From assembly GCA_004335835.1 (NCBI GenBank), contig RWJK01001054.1, positions 60,857 through 124,856 on the forward strand: 64,000 bases of DNA, written 5' to 3'. Below, piece by piece: positions 35,208 to 46,759 of the stretch. Every line of letters begins with the position of its first letter. The stretch's first letter is position 1. The DNA is from Scenedesmus sp. ARA3. Its lineage: Eukaryota > Chlorophyta > Chlorophyceae > Sphaeropleales > Scenedesmaceae. The notes under the pieces are model-generated. The model saw only the letters and a program-made list of their open reading frames with translations, searched no databases and had not been told where the DNA came from. The translations under genes were made by a program, and so were the position numbers.

Positions 35208-38152
35208 CTAGCGCAGCTGCTGATCCTTCGCCTTTGCAGCATCCAGCTCCGCCCTCGTCATTCTCAGCTGCTGGCTCGCTTTGAGCCACCGTGCAGTCAT
35301 CCTATCCACCTCTGCTTCTGCAGAATCAGCGCGCGATTGCGCCGCCTCCAGCTGCCCACGCAGCTGCTGGCATGACCTGCAGTGGGCCCCCAGCAGCGCC
35401 TGCAGCGCACCTGCAGCACACAGCAGCAGCGTACACAGCGCAATCCAGATCAGCCACTCGCAGCCTGCCGCCTGCAGCCCATGTGACTGCGCACCCTGCA
35501 ATCTTCCAGGCGTGCCTTATCGAGGCACCAGGGTCACCCTGCTCAAGTTCCTTGTCAGAAGCTGCATTGTATCAATTCAAAACAACCCACATTCAGCACT
35601 GCTGTGCCAGTCCCGTGCTTTACTGTGCTGCAGTGTTGCGCCCCCCACCCCACCCGCCCACACACCCTCACCGGGCACCTCCATGCCGCCTGCCTCCTCC
35701 TCAGCCTCCAGGGCTGCCAGCAGCGCCACTTTGCCACAACATCATGCTGCAGCGCTGCCGCCTGCCCCACCCATAAACCCCAACCATGCTCACCGGGCGC
35801 CTCCATGCCGCCTGCCTTCTCCTCAGCCTCCAGCGCCGCCAGCAGCGCCGCCCGCCGGCAGCGCCGCCGCAGCTGCTGCGACACACTTTCGCCAGTGGAC
35901 TGACACAGCAGCATAGCAACAGCAGCAGCAGCAGCAGCGGCAGGGTCGTGCCGCATGAGGAGGTAGGCACAGTGGGGGCGGTGGATAGGCATGTGCTGAT
36001 GATGGGCACAGCTGCAGCTCTAACTGGTAGAACTGCCACATACGAGCCATGCAGCACAGCGGCATTTGTGCAGTCCAACAAACAACAGAGCAGCTGCGGC
36101 CAACCACTCTATCAGCACACCACGCGCTGCAACTGTACCTGCCTGCGCAACTCGCACATCTCTGTGTGAAAAAGCGCGGGACACACTCTCACTCACTTTT
36201 TGGTAGCGCAGCTCCAGTAACCCTTCCTCATCCGCATCCTGCATTCCTTCGCTGATGCCGCAGTCATACAGCGACAAGCTGCGCAGGCCAGTCAGCGCAG
36301 TGAGCTGGCCCACACCCTCATCAGTCAGCTCTGCGGCGTAGTACACATGCAGGTGCCTCAGGCTGCCAAGCAGAGTCAGCTGCTGCTCCGCGAACTCGTC
36401 GTCTATCTCATCTCCTGCAAGGAAGAGCTCGCTCAGCGCAGTCAGCTGCAGCAGCGGCGCCAGCTGCGCATCGTTTGTCACACAGCCCGGCGCCAGCAGT
36501 GTATGCAGCGCAGGGCAGCAGCCGACCATGGCCTGCATTGCCTCGCTGTTTAAGAAAGGCGGCGGCAGATCATCAGCATCCTCAACAGGGTCATCTCCGG
36601 CCTCTGGGTCCCACCCAAATGCCAGCTGCTGCAGCCGAGGGAGATGCCGCCCCGCAAACAGAGGGCAGCCGTAGCGCGCGTCGGGCAGCATGCGTGCGGT
36701 GCCGCGCAGCACCAGCTTGGACAGGTGCTGGGAGGCCGGCAGCAGGCCGGAGTACCTGGAGGGCAGGCGGGGCAGAGCAGGCGGCAGTGGCGATCAGGCA
36801 AAGAGGAGCGCTAGCAAGGCAGTGGGTTTGAGGCGGTACAGCGGCAGCAGCAGCAGCAGCAGGAGAGGAACAGCTTGGACTTCAAGTCAGAGAGCATCAG
36901 GTGGTGCAGGGGTGTGGTCAGGTTGTGTGAACAGGTCCGCCTGGCACGTTTTCAACCGAAGCACATGCTGTTTGCAAAATGTTTAGTGACGCGCAGGTGC
37001 CATCAGCAACCACAGCATCATGGCCACTCCATTGCGCTCAAGCCCGCACCTGGCTGCTTCGCTTGCTGGCAGCACCGCCACAGCGCCACACTCCATGTCC
37101 AGCTGCCGCAGGCTGCTCAGCTGCGGCATCACCTGCAGCAGCGCAGGCAGTGCGTCCCTGCTCAGCCATCCCAGCTCCAGCACCTGCAGCTGCTGCATGC
37201 GGGACAGCAGCAGCGGGTCCAGGCCGCCTTTGCCATGTAGTTTGTAACAGCTCCAGCGCTGGATGCGCAGCGTCTGCAGCGCTGTTAGGCCAGAAATGCC
37301 TGCCACATTGCTGAGGCCTAGCTGCTGCTTGCCGGCCCATTCAAATTGCAGGTGGGTGAGCGAGGCTGGCAGCTCAGCTAACAACCTGGCAGCCTGCTCA
37401 GGCCTCAGAGTTTGCTTCAGCTCCAGACGCTGCAGCTGCTGCAATGCGCTGAAGGGTGCTGCAGCTGCTGTTGGAAGGTAGCAGGGGTCCAGCTCGATGC
37501 GTGTGAGCTGCGTGAGCTGCTGCAGGCACAGCAGATGCTCCTGCTGCTGTTTGGCATCGCAGTGCACCTTGATGTCATTGCCGAGTGCCAGATGCTGCAG
37601 CGCTGTGAGAACTGACAAGCTGCGCAGGCCTACTTTGATGAAAAAGCTGTCAATAAGTATGTGGGACAGTGACAGCTTTGTTAGGCTGCTGAGGTCGCAC
37701 AGCGGGTGGCTGCCACGGCTGGCCCCCTGCCTGCTGCTGCCCTGCGCGCAAGAAAAGCTGCTGCGACCTTGTCTGCTGCTGCTGCTGCCAGCTGCACCAG
37801 CCGCTAGCTCCGTCTGCAGCAGGAATCCGTTCAAGCTGCAGCTGCGCAGCTGCGTCAACTGTGCGTAAGGCAGGCACAGGCTCTGCTCATTACGGATTGA
37901 GGTCAACTTGAGCTGTGTTAAGTTGCCGCCATGTGCACGCAGCCACTGCGTCAGGCTGCTACTGCTGCGGGAGGCAAGTTCCTGCGAGATGGCTGTGGTG
38001 GCTGCTGCTGCCGCTGCTCTCCAGGCACGGCTGACCAGGGAGCAGCTGCGCAGGCGCTGCCGCTGCTTGATGCGCTGCAGGACCAGGGTGAGCACCTCAT
38101 GTGGCAGCTGAGGTTGCTGCTGCTGCTGCTGCTGTCGTTGCCGCTTCTTCTT
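35208..38152 (-). CDS. F-box / leucine-rich repeat protein (right copy; start exon not identified)
   Basis: Exons: 37050-38152, 36197-36755, 35794-35899, 35208-35410; ~656 aa without the start exon, all in phase. F-box-like LPHEVLTLVLQRIKQRQRLRSCSLVSRAWR, LRRs (LQVLELGWLSR, LTALTGLRSLSLYDC) and a final coiled coil (QQLRGQLEAAQSRADSAEAE) parallel the left copy, including an identical 106-nt third exon. The last exon diverges after SAEAE and ends with TAG. Reading stays open upstream of the acceptor to 38317, but the left copy has a splice site at the same place, so the true N-terminus is unresolved. Presumed SCF substrate adaptor. Intron 3 carries a duplicated donor-side junction. Confidence 0.78.
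35672..35737 (-). repeat. Donor-side copy of the third listed exon of the right F-box/LRR gene
   Basis: Repeats the 3' half of exon 35794-35899 (AALLAALEAEE...GGMEAP) and its G|GTGAG donor about 122 bp further into the intron. The left-arm gene lacks this copy, so it arose after the inverted duplication. Confidence 0.8.
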
Positions 38153-38896
38153 CTGCAAGTAGGGTTGCAGTGGAGATGGATGCAGAGTAACAGGCGTACG
38201 GTGTGGCAGGTGAGTTGTTATGTGGCAGCATTCAGGGCTTGAGCTACAGTGTGTGTTGTGAAAATGCTCAGCAGCCCACACGCTGCCCCTTTCATGTCCT
38301 GACCTGCTATAGCACATTTAGAACAAGAACAGGATTGTACACATAGCTTGACGGCTGTGCTGCAGCTATTTGGTGCAGATACTTGCTGTGGCTCTCCTGC
38401 AGCAACCTGCTACTGCAGGTGTTGCAATGTAGCCTGGTCTAGAAGACCCCTGCACCTGCTTTGCCATGCCTGCTCCTGAGACTGAGACACTTATACCAAG
38501 TTGCGTTCAAATGCTGCAAATGTGAAGCAGATCTTCGCCGCAGTTCTTAGGCAACAGACAGTTTAAATGGTGTCAGGCGGGAGCAAGAACGTGCCACGCA
38601 TTGCCTTTGGTTCACATTTCTTGCCGTCAAAGTCCACGGTTTACAATCATACCTGCGTGAACTGTCACATGATACGCTAGCACCGCAACATGTCACACAT
38701 AATCAGCGAGCACGTTGTGAACTATCCTCACCGTGTGCAGTGATTGTGAACTAACTGGAGAAAGATTCGTTTATTTCTGCCGAAACTAGGTTCCTTGTAG
38801 CTTGCAAGTCAGGTAGCCCAGCAGGGCCACCTGCAGGGAGGTGTGCGAGCCTGGCAGGCCAAGCAGCACACAGCACAAGGCACAGGAGGCACCAGA
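38153..38896. other. Region between the right F-box/LRR and BTB genes
   Basis: 744 bp. It should contain the start exon and promoter of the F-box gene and the promoter of the BTB copy. No clear ATG-bearing exon equivalent to that of the left arm was found. Confidence 0.4.
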
Positions 38897-40818
38897 ATGG
38901 CCTCATTAGCAGGCTACTTCAAGCAGACGGACCTTTCAGACATTGATTTGATTAATCTGCTCAAGACCAGCGGAAGCAGACGAGGCCGATGAGGATGGCC
39001 CAGCACACAAACGCGCGAGGCGCAACAGCAGCAGTGACAATGCAGCAGTGGCAGCAGTGCAGGAGCCGCTGCAGCTGGCAGTGCTGCCTGGCCACAAGCT
39101 GATCTTGTTCACCAGCGAGTACTTCAGGGCACAGGTTGGTGTGGCACGGAACATGCACAGCAGTGGTGCTGTGTGTCTGCATGCTTGAAGGGTAACGTTG
39201 CACTACAGTTCACTAGCTGTCTGGTGCTGGTGATCCCATGGGTTCTTGGTGCTGGTGATTCCAAGCCCACTGATGTTTGAAAGTATAAATAGTATGACCC
39301 TTGTGCCATACGTCAGTGGCGCAGACCGGGCAGAGCAGTGTCGCCATGTTTGTCTGCATTCACACAAGGGCCTCTGCAGTCTGATGCACTGTAAGGGCTA
39401 TAGCTTGCTGGTGAGCCGTAGGCAACTGATGCCTCAGAGTGACTTGTATACTGCATATGCTGCATCCGCAGGCGCAGCACTGGCAGTCGGATGCTTCACC
39501 CAGCACCAGCAATGCAGCCGCCACATGCAGCTGCAGCGCTGCTGCAGCCGCGCAGCGCCCTGCCGTGCACCTGACCATCGACACTGCAGAGCAGCTGCCA
39601 GCAGCAGAGGCAGTCGTTGCAGCCATGTACGGCGTGCCAGATTCTATAAGCAGCCTAGAGCAGCAGCAGCTGGTGCACGCAGTGGTCATTGCAGACATGG
39701 TGCATGCAGAGGCTGCACTGCAGCAGGCAGTGCAAGCGCTGGAAGCTGCAGCAGCATCAGAGCAAGGCCTGTCAGCCGCAGCAATGCACGAGCTTGCAGC
39801 AGTGCCCGCCTGGCCTGCCTGCCTGCTGAAGCTGCTGCCTGCATTTGTCAAGAGCAGCAGCTGCTGCAGATGCGGTGCAACAGACCTGGCGGCCAGCAAA
39901 GCAGCAGACACAGGTGGCAGTGTGCAGCGGCTGCTGGTTGCGCAGCTGGGTGACCTGGAGGCAGTGTGGGCAGATGCAGAACTACAGCGGCTGCTGCTGG
40001 CTCTGCCGCTGCCAGCAGTGCTGCTGCTGCTGAGCTCGGACCAGCTGCGTGTGGCAGCAGAGGACACAGTGCTGTACACAGCGCAGCAGTATGCAGAGGC
40101 GCAGTACATAAAGGCAGTGCCAGGCACCAAGCAGCTAAAAGCTCTAGCAAAGAGAGTGCTGGCACCATATGTGCGTGCCCCGCAGCTGTCTGCCTTTGCG
40201 CTGTCTTGTGCTGTGCGTGCAGCAGACACCAAGCAGAAGGGAGTGCTTGGCGATCATGCTGAGCAGCTGAAGCGGCTGCAGTCATTGCAGTGCATTGCCG
40301 TGGGTGATGAGCTTGCAGGAGGGCTGCAGCGGATCAGAGATGTTCCTGCAAGCTGGCTGCTGGGTCCCCGCCAAATCGTGCCGCTGGGGGATGGCGTGCG
40401 GCTGCAGTGGCGGCTGCCAGTGGAGCAGCTGCGGCAGGCTTGCAGGGACAGTTTGTGCTTACGCCTGTGTAACATCCGCAGCCCCAGCTGCAGCCCCCCA
40501 ATGTGCGGTGTAGCGTGGAGGATGGTGCTCAAGTGTTCACAGCAGCGCGGTGGTACGGTTGTGGGGCTGGGTGCTGTGGTGGACTCCATGCCAGAGGGCA
40601 TGTTCTATAAGTTCACCTGCACACTCAGCTGGGGTGGTGTAGTGAGGCCGATGAGCACTGCGTGCTTGTCAGGTGACAGGTCATGCGGCATTGCAAAGTA
40701 CTTTGATGGGCTGCCGCCCATGGCTGGTGACGGCTGGGATAAGGCGGCATGGGCTGCTGCAGGCCTGCCCGCTGCAGGCGAGATGCTGCTGCAGCTGCAC
40801 GTGCACAGCGTGGAGTGA
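38897..40818 (+). pseudogene. BTB/POZ gene copy with a +1 frameshift in exon 1
   Basis: Exon 1 (38897-39134) starts MASLAGYFKQTDLSDIDLI like the left copy but has one extra base in ATTAATCTGCTCAAG (left copy ATCATATGCTCAAG). Translation runs into a TGA about 30 codons in. Beyond the shift the other frame again matches the left copy (LAVLPGHKLILFTSEYFRAQ) up to a GT donor. Exon 2 (39472-40818, 448 codons) is completely open and closely similar to the left copy. The break is therefore young, a sequencing error, or bypassed by another start. The copy ends at HSVE-stop. Confidence 0.7.
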
Positions 40819-41605
40819 CAGCGATCGGATGCAGTGTTATCACCACCCAGCTCTGAAGCAGCGCAGGTGCAGCGAGTGTGTGAAGGCGTGCAAAATCATG
40901 GCATCTTTCAGCGCTGCGGCTTCTGTGCACCACTGGTCGTATGCTGCGACGCATGGATGTGCAAGTAGCAGGACGTGGAATTATCACCAAAGTCTTGCTG
41001 TGTGCTGCTTGCTGTGTTGCGCTTGGAGTTCTGCACTGCGCAGTTGCATGCATCCTGTTTCCCCTGTTGCCTGTTTGGGTGGGTGCTGCATGCCCTTCAA
41101 GGGCAAGTTGGTGTTGAGGCTGTGACTGAAAACTTGTGAACCTCGTAAATCATGTTTTGCTTGTTGGAGAAAAGAAACCATTGTTTTGCCAGAACAGCCT
41201 CTGTCGCATGCATCCATATGTACCGCTGACAACTGGCATTGTTGTAACTGCTGTTCACACTGTGATGGTGAACATCGGCTGCACTGCTCGCCCTCTCGAT
41301 GCTGTCTGCACTGATGCAACTGATTTACGAGTATTTAGAATTTTTTGTGCCTCTGGGATGGTTCGCGGACTTCGCAATACATCGAGGCCGAGGGTGACAC
41401 CGCCTCTTGGAGCTCCAAGAATGCGTCAAACGTGCTTTAAGCATGCGAGTAACAATGGATCTCTGAAGGCTCGCGGCACAAATGCAGTCGCGCATTGGTA
41501 TTGAACTCACATTGGTCACCATTGCAATCTGAACCTAAGCAACTCCTTTGATCGCCCGACAGCACGACCCACTTCCGTCGACATTGACAGTTGCTCCTGC
41601 TCAAC
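40819..41605. other. Intergenic region without a supported gene
   Basis: About 790 bp between the BTB copy and the plastid lumen gene. It should include the promoter of the latter; no repeat or coding pattern was recognised. Confidence 0.45.
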
Positions 41606-42754
41606 ATGGCTTGCATCAGCTTCCGCCAGGCCAGTTTCAAGCAGGGCACTGCCAAGCCGGCAACACGCCGTGCTGTGCGTGTGATGGCAGTGCACCAGCC
41701 CAACAAGCCAATGACTGACTTCGTTGCTGCTGCTGCAGCAGCAGTGCTCTTGGTGAGTGGGATTACCTGGGTCCATCCTTGCACTGCCTTCAAAACTGCA
41801 CATTGGCGTCTTGATGCAAACAGCGGAATGTGCTTTTATCGCTCTTTGCACGCCTGTCAGGATCAACCGTCAACCTTGGACCTGGGTATGCCATCTTGGC
41901 ACAGCAACTGCTGTTTGTTATGCATGCATAATAGCGCAGTGCAGTTGCGCACTCATGCTGGCAGCAACAAAATTCTCAGGTAGCATAGCAATCATCTTCT
42001 CAGCAGCAGCACGTGCATAACATGTCCACATGGACAGCACACAGCCATCAACGCGCCGAGCACAACTTTTTACACCTGTCCCTGCTGCTGCCCTGCCCGT
42101 GCATCTCTCGTCAGTGCTCTGCTGCACCCTTCCAACACCCGCCCGTTTCCCTCCACTGCCCTCACGGCACCACCTGCAGGCCTCCGCCAGCCCTGCTCTG
42201 GCCTCCGTTCCCCTCAACCGCGCCATCATTTTTCAACAAACCATACGCAACGAACCATTCTACTTCTGCTGCCCCTCCCCTGCCCTCACCCGCACCACAT
42301 ACAGGCCTCCACCGGCCATGCGCTGGCTGTCACCTCTTCAACCCGTCCATCCCTTCTCAGCAAACCTCAAACATTCACTCACCCTGCTGCACACTGTGCT
42401 CCTCTGCCTTCCCATCCCCTGTCTTACCTCCGCAGGCCTCCTCCAGCCCTGCGCTGGCTGCCACCCCCGTCGACCCTGCCATCCCTGAGCTGGCGGGCCC
42501 CGTGGGCAAGCTGCTCAACAAGCCATCCTGCTCTCCCCGTCCATCACCCCTCAACAACTCTCTGCTGTACTTCACCTTGCTAACCTTCTACTGCTACCCC
42601 CCTTACCGCCGCAGGCCTCCTCCACTGCTCCTGCGCTGGCCTCCTCGCCCCTCAACCCGGCCATTCCCGAGCTGGCGGGCCCTGTGGGCAAGCTGATCAA
42701 CTAGCCACACTGCCAGCGGCTCTCACCTCTCATCACCCCTCAACAACTCTCTGC

Positions 42755-42800
<46 letters not shown>

Positions 42801-43827
42801 GTTACTCATCAAGCCATAGCATCAACGCCATCTCTCTGCTGTACTTCACCTTGCTGATCTCTTCCTGCTACTCTCCTTACCGCCGCAGGCCTCCTCCACT
42901 GCTCCTGCGCTGGCCTCGCCCCTCAACCCGGCCATTCCCGAGCTGGCTGGTCCCGTGGGCAAGCTGCTCAACAAGCTGGACGCACAGGACCCCCCTAAGG
43001 GCGTGCCAGGGCCCAAGGTGGAGGGACAGTTCCGTGAGTACCCCTGGCTTAGTAAGCTGCTGGTGTCTTGCATTGCGTTGCTGCTGCCTAAAGCAGTGCC
43101 AGGGCCCAAGGTGGAGGGACAGTCCTGTGAGTACCACTGGTTTGATAAGCCGTTAGCGTCGTTCATTGCACTGCTGCTGCCTAACTTGACACGAAACTGG
43201 CCCTCCACTTTGGGCCAAGACTCTAACAGCTTATTGCCTAAGCCCAAAGTGGGGAGCCGGTTCCGTGAGTACCTGCAGAATCAGTGCTGCTAATATATGT
43301 GGAGGCTGGTAGGCCAGCTTGCCGAGGTGCAGGGTGTGCTCGCAAACCTACCTCCTGTGGATGATGCACTGTTGTTGGGGGTGCTGTGACACTCGTTTGC
43401 TCAACAGGCTGCAGGGTGTGCAATTACGCTTAGCACGTGGTCAGCCGCACAGCTCTCTGTGCAGCCGTGACAAACACCTGCCCACAAGTGATGTTGGCGT
43501 GCAGGACACTCGCTGCTGCTGCTGCTGCTGCCGCCGCCGCCGCTGATCCACTTGGCGCTGCTGCTGCTGCTGCTGCTGCCGCCGCTGCCGCATGCCATTG
43601 TGCTTATTTTCTGCGTTTTGTTATCTGGCAGTGAACACACTCACCGCTGTTGCTGCGGGTACATGCTGCATCCCTCTCGCTACTGCTGCCGACCTGCAGA
43701 GGCCGAGCCCAATTCCGGCCTTGCCGGGATTGACGCCAAGCCCGAGGGCCTCAGCTGGAAGAACTTCCCAAAACCCAGCAAGAACACGCCAGCAAACCAG
43801 GAGAAGGCGATGGGCCGAGGCTTCTAA
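41606..43827 (+). CDS. Probable thylakoid-lumen protein, uncharacterised (139 aa, or 170 aa by alternative splicing)
   Basis: Exons 41606-41752, 42889-43033 and 43700-43827 join in phase to 139 aa ending GRGF. The N-terminus (FRQASFKQGTAKPATRRAVRV) is transit-peptide-like. A hydrophobic stretch (FVAAAAAAVLLASSTAPALA) ending in an Ala-x-Ala motif then looks like a bipartite lumen-targeting signal. The mature part (PLNPAIPELAGPVGKLLNKL...) is small and Pro/Lys-rich; I do not recognise it. An alternative is a GC-AG intron from 43820 to 43935 and a last exon 43936-44036 (GANPAKARALALENSP..., TAG stop), which also keeps phase and gives 170 aa. Both flanking introns carry splice-junction copies. 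Confidence 0.68.
42180..42700 (+). repeat. Four acceptor-side copies of exon 2 of the lumen-protein gene
   Basis: Copies begin after CAG acceptors at 42180, 42305, 42436 and 42615; the real exon starts at 42889. Each starts GCCTCC and encodes ASxxPALA or close variants. The two nearest the real exon extend to PAIPELAGPVGKL and the farthest ones are most diverged. Confidence 0.85.
42756..42800. repeat. (CAT)15 microsatellite
   Basis: Fifteen perfect CAT units in intron 1 of the lumen-protein gene, between the last junction copy and the real exon 2. Confidence 0.95.
43095..43268 (+). repeat. Two donor-side copies of exon 2 of the lumen-protein gene
   Basis: Copies of the exon 2 end (VPGPKVEGQ) plus GTGAGTACC donor finish near 43130 and 43266; the real exon ends at 43033. 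The second copy is more diverged (KPKVGSRF). Confidence 0.82.
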
Positions 43828-46759
43828 ACTAGGGCTTACACACACCACCAAGCCCTGCTCAAACGGCACACCCCTGGCAAGGCCTGACCCCTGGCTGACG
43901 ATGCTCCTGCTGGTGTGCGCGTGGTGTGCCTGCAGGCGCCAATCCCGCCAAGGCGCGTGCCCTGGCACTGGAGAACAGCCCCGCTGGCAGCCCTGGGGCG
44001 GAGGCCAAGGCAGCCCGCGAGCGGCTGGGCAAGTAGGCTTGAAGTTGAGGAAAGCGGGCTATGTGCATCTGACTCATGCCTCAGTGCAGGATGAACGCTG
44101 GCGTTTTTTGTGGTGCAGTGTGCAGCAGCTGGAAGCTGGTAGGCTGCTGATGTGAGTGAGTTGCGCCGATGGCGGGGTGACTGAGTTGCCGCCAAGTGCT
44201 GTGTTTGAGCAGGTGGCGATCTGTGGCTGGTTGCGGCGCAAAATTACCTCCAATCTTGTCCAAATTGGTGCTGCTGTTGTTTGTTGTACACTGCCGTGGA
44301 GAACGTGGTGCAGTGCAAGGTGTACTCCAAGAATTTCAGGTGTTCAGATCCAACGTTGGCAAGCAAAGTTTGCGATGACAGCGCGGGCTGCATTTGCAGT
44401 TTTCACCTCTGGCCATGTTGGTGGTGGTCGAAGCATTTGTAATCTCATCGTTGAGAGACTGTATGGCGGTGGCTTGCATGGTCGGTCAACTTGATGTCAC
44501 GATGCAAAGCTGAAATATAATCCAGTGTGAAGCAGGCAGCAGGCCACCTGGCACGCACCCAGCAAAGCAAGCAACAGCAGAGCTGACGCTCAGCAGGCAG
44601 GGTTTCACCAAACACTTGTTACCACACTTCCGCGTTGCCACAGCTGGACAATCATTGCCGCTGACACTTGGCCAAGTGCTAAAGCAGCCGCTTGCTGCGT
44701 GCTGCAGCACCACCCCTCCTGTGTGCTTCACAGATTGGAGCCATACAAATTCCTGTGATGGACAATGTGACGGCTGTTGAACAGGACCAACATAGCAAAC
44801 TAGAGCGACCGATACACCAATTGCAAAGAAGAGCTACTGCCAGCAGGTCTTACTCACAGGCCAACTGCCAGTGGCACAGGATGTGCTGCAACATGTGCTG
44901 CATGCTCCGACTAGCCTATTGAGTTGATGATCAAACGGGTTGGTAATCTGCAGCAGCGCTGCAACCCAGCCGAGCCACCAACTGGGCTGTGGCACGTGCC
45001 ATTCACCAAAGATGCATTTCAAAAAGTCAAGCCAGTTTACTACTAGAATAGCAGAGAGTGCCTGTCTCAACCCCTACCACAAAGCAGTAGAGGATCACGC
45101 ATGTATCATGCGGACAAGGCACAAGCCGCAGCAGTGCCATTGCTGCTAGCTACATGTCTGTAAAAGTACAAGTGCACCCACGATGAACTCACACTCCAGC
45201 ACAATGCACCACCCACTCCAACTTCACAAGGCGCGTGGAGCTGTCACATGCTCACGAATATGCACAACGAACAGCATGCAAAACGCTGTCATGCTCTGGT
45301 TGATGGCTTGGCATGCATGATGGTCACAGCCAGGCCGAGGCTTCACAGCTGCCAATGCATTGCGCAGTACTCAGCACCTGTCATGTAGCTGTTGCATTCC
45401 TGCACGTCCATTGCTGTGGCAGTCTGACAAACTCAAGGCATGAGCGCCAGCAAGGACTGGCACCAGCATGCTGGATGCAATACAAGTCCTGCAGAACGCA
45501 CACAGCATCTGCAGAGCCAGACGACTGTGCATATGCTTCCCATTGCCCCCCCCCATGTTGGCAGGCAACCATCAGCTGTTGATGGCGCCACATCCACCAC
45601 GGTTGGATGACAGATTTGGTGACAGAATTAAAACCGACAAGAGTGCATTGCATATTAACAGTGTGCTGTACTGAAACTTGACGACCCAGAAAATGTGTGC
45701 GCAACACGCAAGCTAGCATCGCCAGGAATAGGATCAGAGTTGTGTCTCCTCAGCGCGACAGATGTTCCCAGATCAAGAAGCAGTTCTAACTCCAACGAGC
45801 AGCCAGGTGCGTTTGACTAGTTTTGTGGCCTAGTCAACAGCAGCCGCCACCGCAGCAGCAGCAATGCGTCACTCAGCACACGCAGCACACAAAACTCGTA
45901 GCGTCGAGCTTCTGACACAGAGCTCGTCAGGCACTGCACACAAACCTCTGGAGCCAGACACTTCACAAAACAGCCTGCAATTGCCCCTTTCTACTAGAAA
46001 GTAGAAGCGTAGTACAAGTCTCCAGAGTATGATACACAGCCATGTTGCAGGCCAGCAGCAGTGGATCTGCCGCCCGCACGTCTTAACAGCGCATGTGCTG
46101 TTAAACTGCAGTGCTTGTGCTGCAGCCGCAGCCAGCGGCGGCATTAGAACTGCACGGGAATCATGCTCAAACCTACAGCAGCGCACGCACACTGCAGAAC
46201 CCCATGGGCCAGCAGCGACATGGCAGCTGTGCACTGCACATTCAAAGCCACACTTGCATGTGTCCTGCCACACAATGCCTCACCCACGACACTATACAAT
46301 TACAAGCACCCGTAGACTATGCAAGCCGGCAGCTGTGTGAGCAGCTGCATAGCCTAGCGGGAGCCACTGCTTGCAGGACACCCTTGATGTGACAGTCACA
46401 CCACGTGGGGACAAGATCAGCACTCTACCATACTGACCCAAATGCACAGCCCTTTAGTAGCCCACTGCCCATGTCACCCTGGCGCAAGCCCCCAACAGCA
46501 GCATCAACACTAACACTGCAAAACCCAACTTTCCAAAATTGCCAATGACCGCTAGGCGGTGGCACAGGCCAACAGGCCGACAGCACCCGTGCTGACCATC
46601 TCTGTCCGGCCACAACCAACCATTGTCGCTAGTCTGCTGTGCTGCTGCTAGCAGCCTGGACATATGGACTACCAGCAGCGCACTGCATAATGCAGCTAGC
46701 ACGTTGACTCGGCATCTGCTGCTGCCACCCCAACCTGCTGCTGCTGGCGCCACAGCGCC
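43828..46759. other. Mostly non-coding region
   Basis: About 2.9 kb. The first 200 bp include the possible alternative last exon 43936-44036. The rest shows no recognisable gene, tRNA or mobile element on either strand. Confidence 0.4.

Larger units (their letters stand above)
35300..40815. repeat. Right arm of a large inverted gene-block duplication
   Basis: Mirror copy of 28983-34320: F-box/LRR (-) then BTB (+). The BTB first exon here is frameshifted, and the outer end lacks the 68-codon extension of the left copy. Confidence 0.85.
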
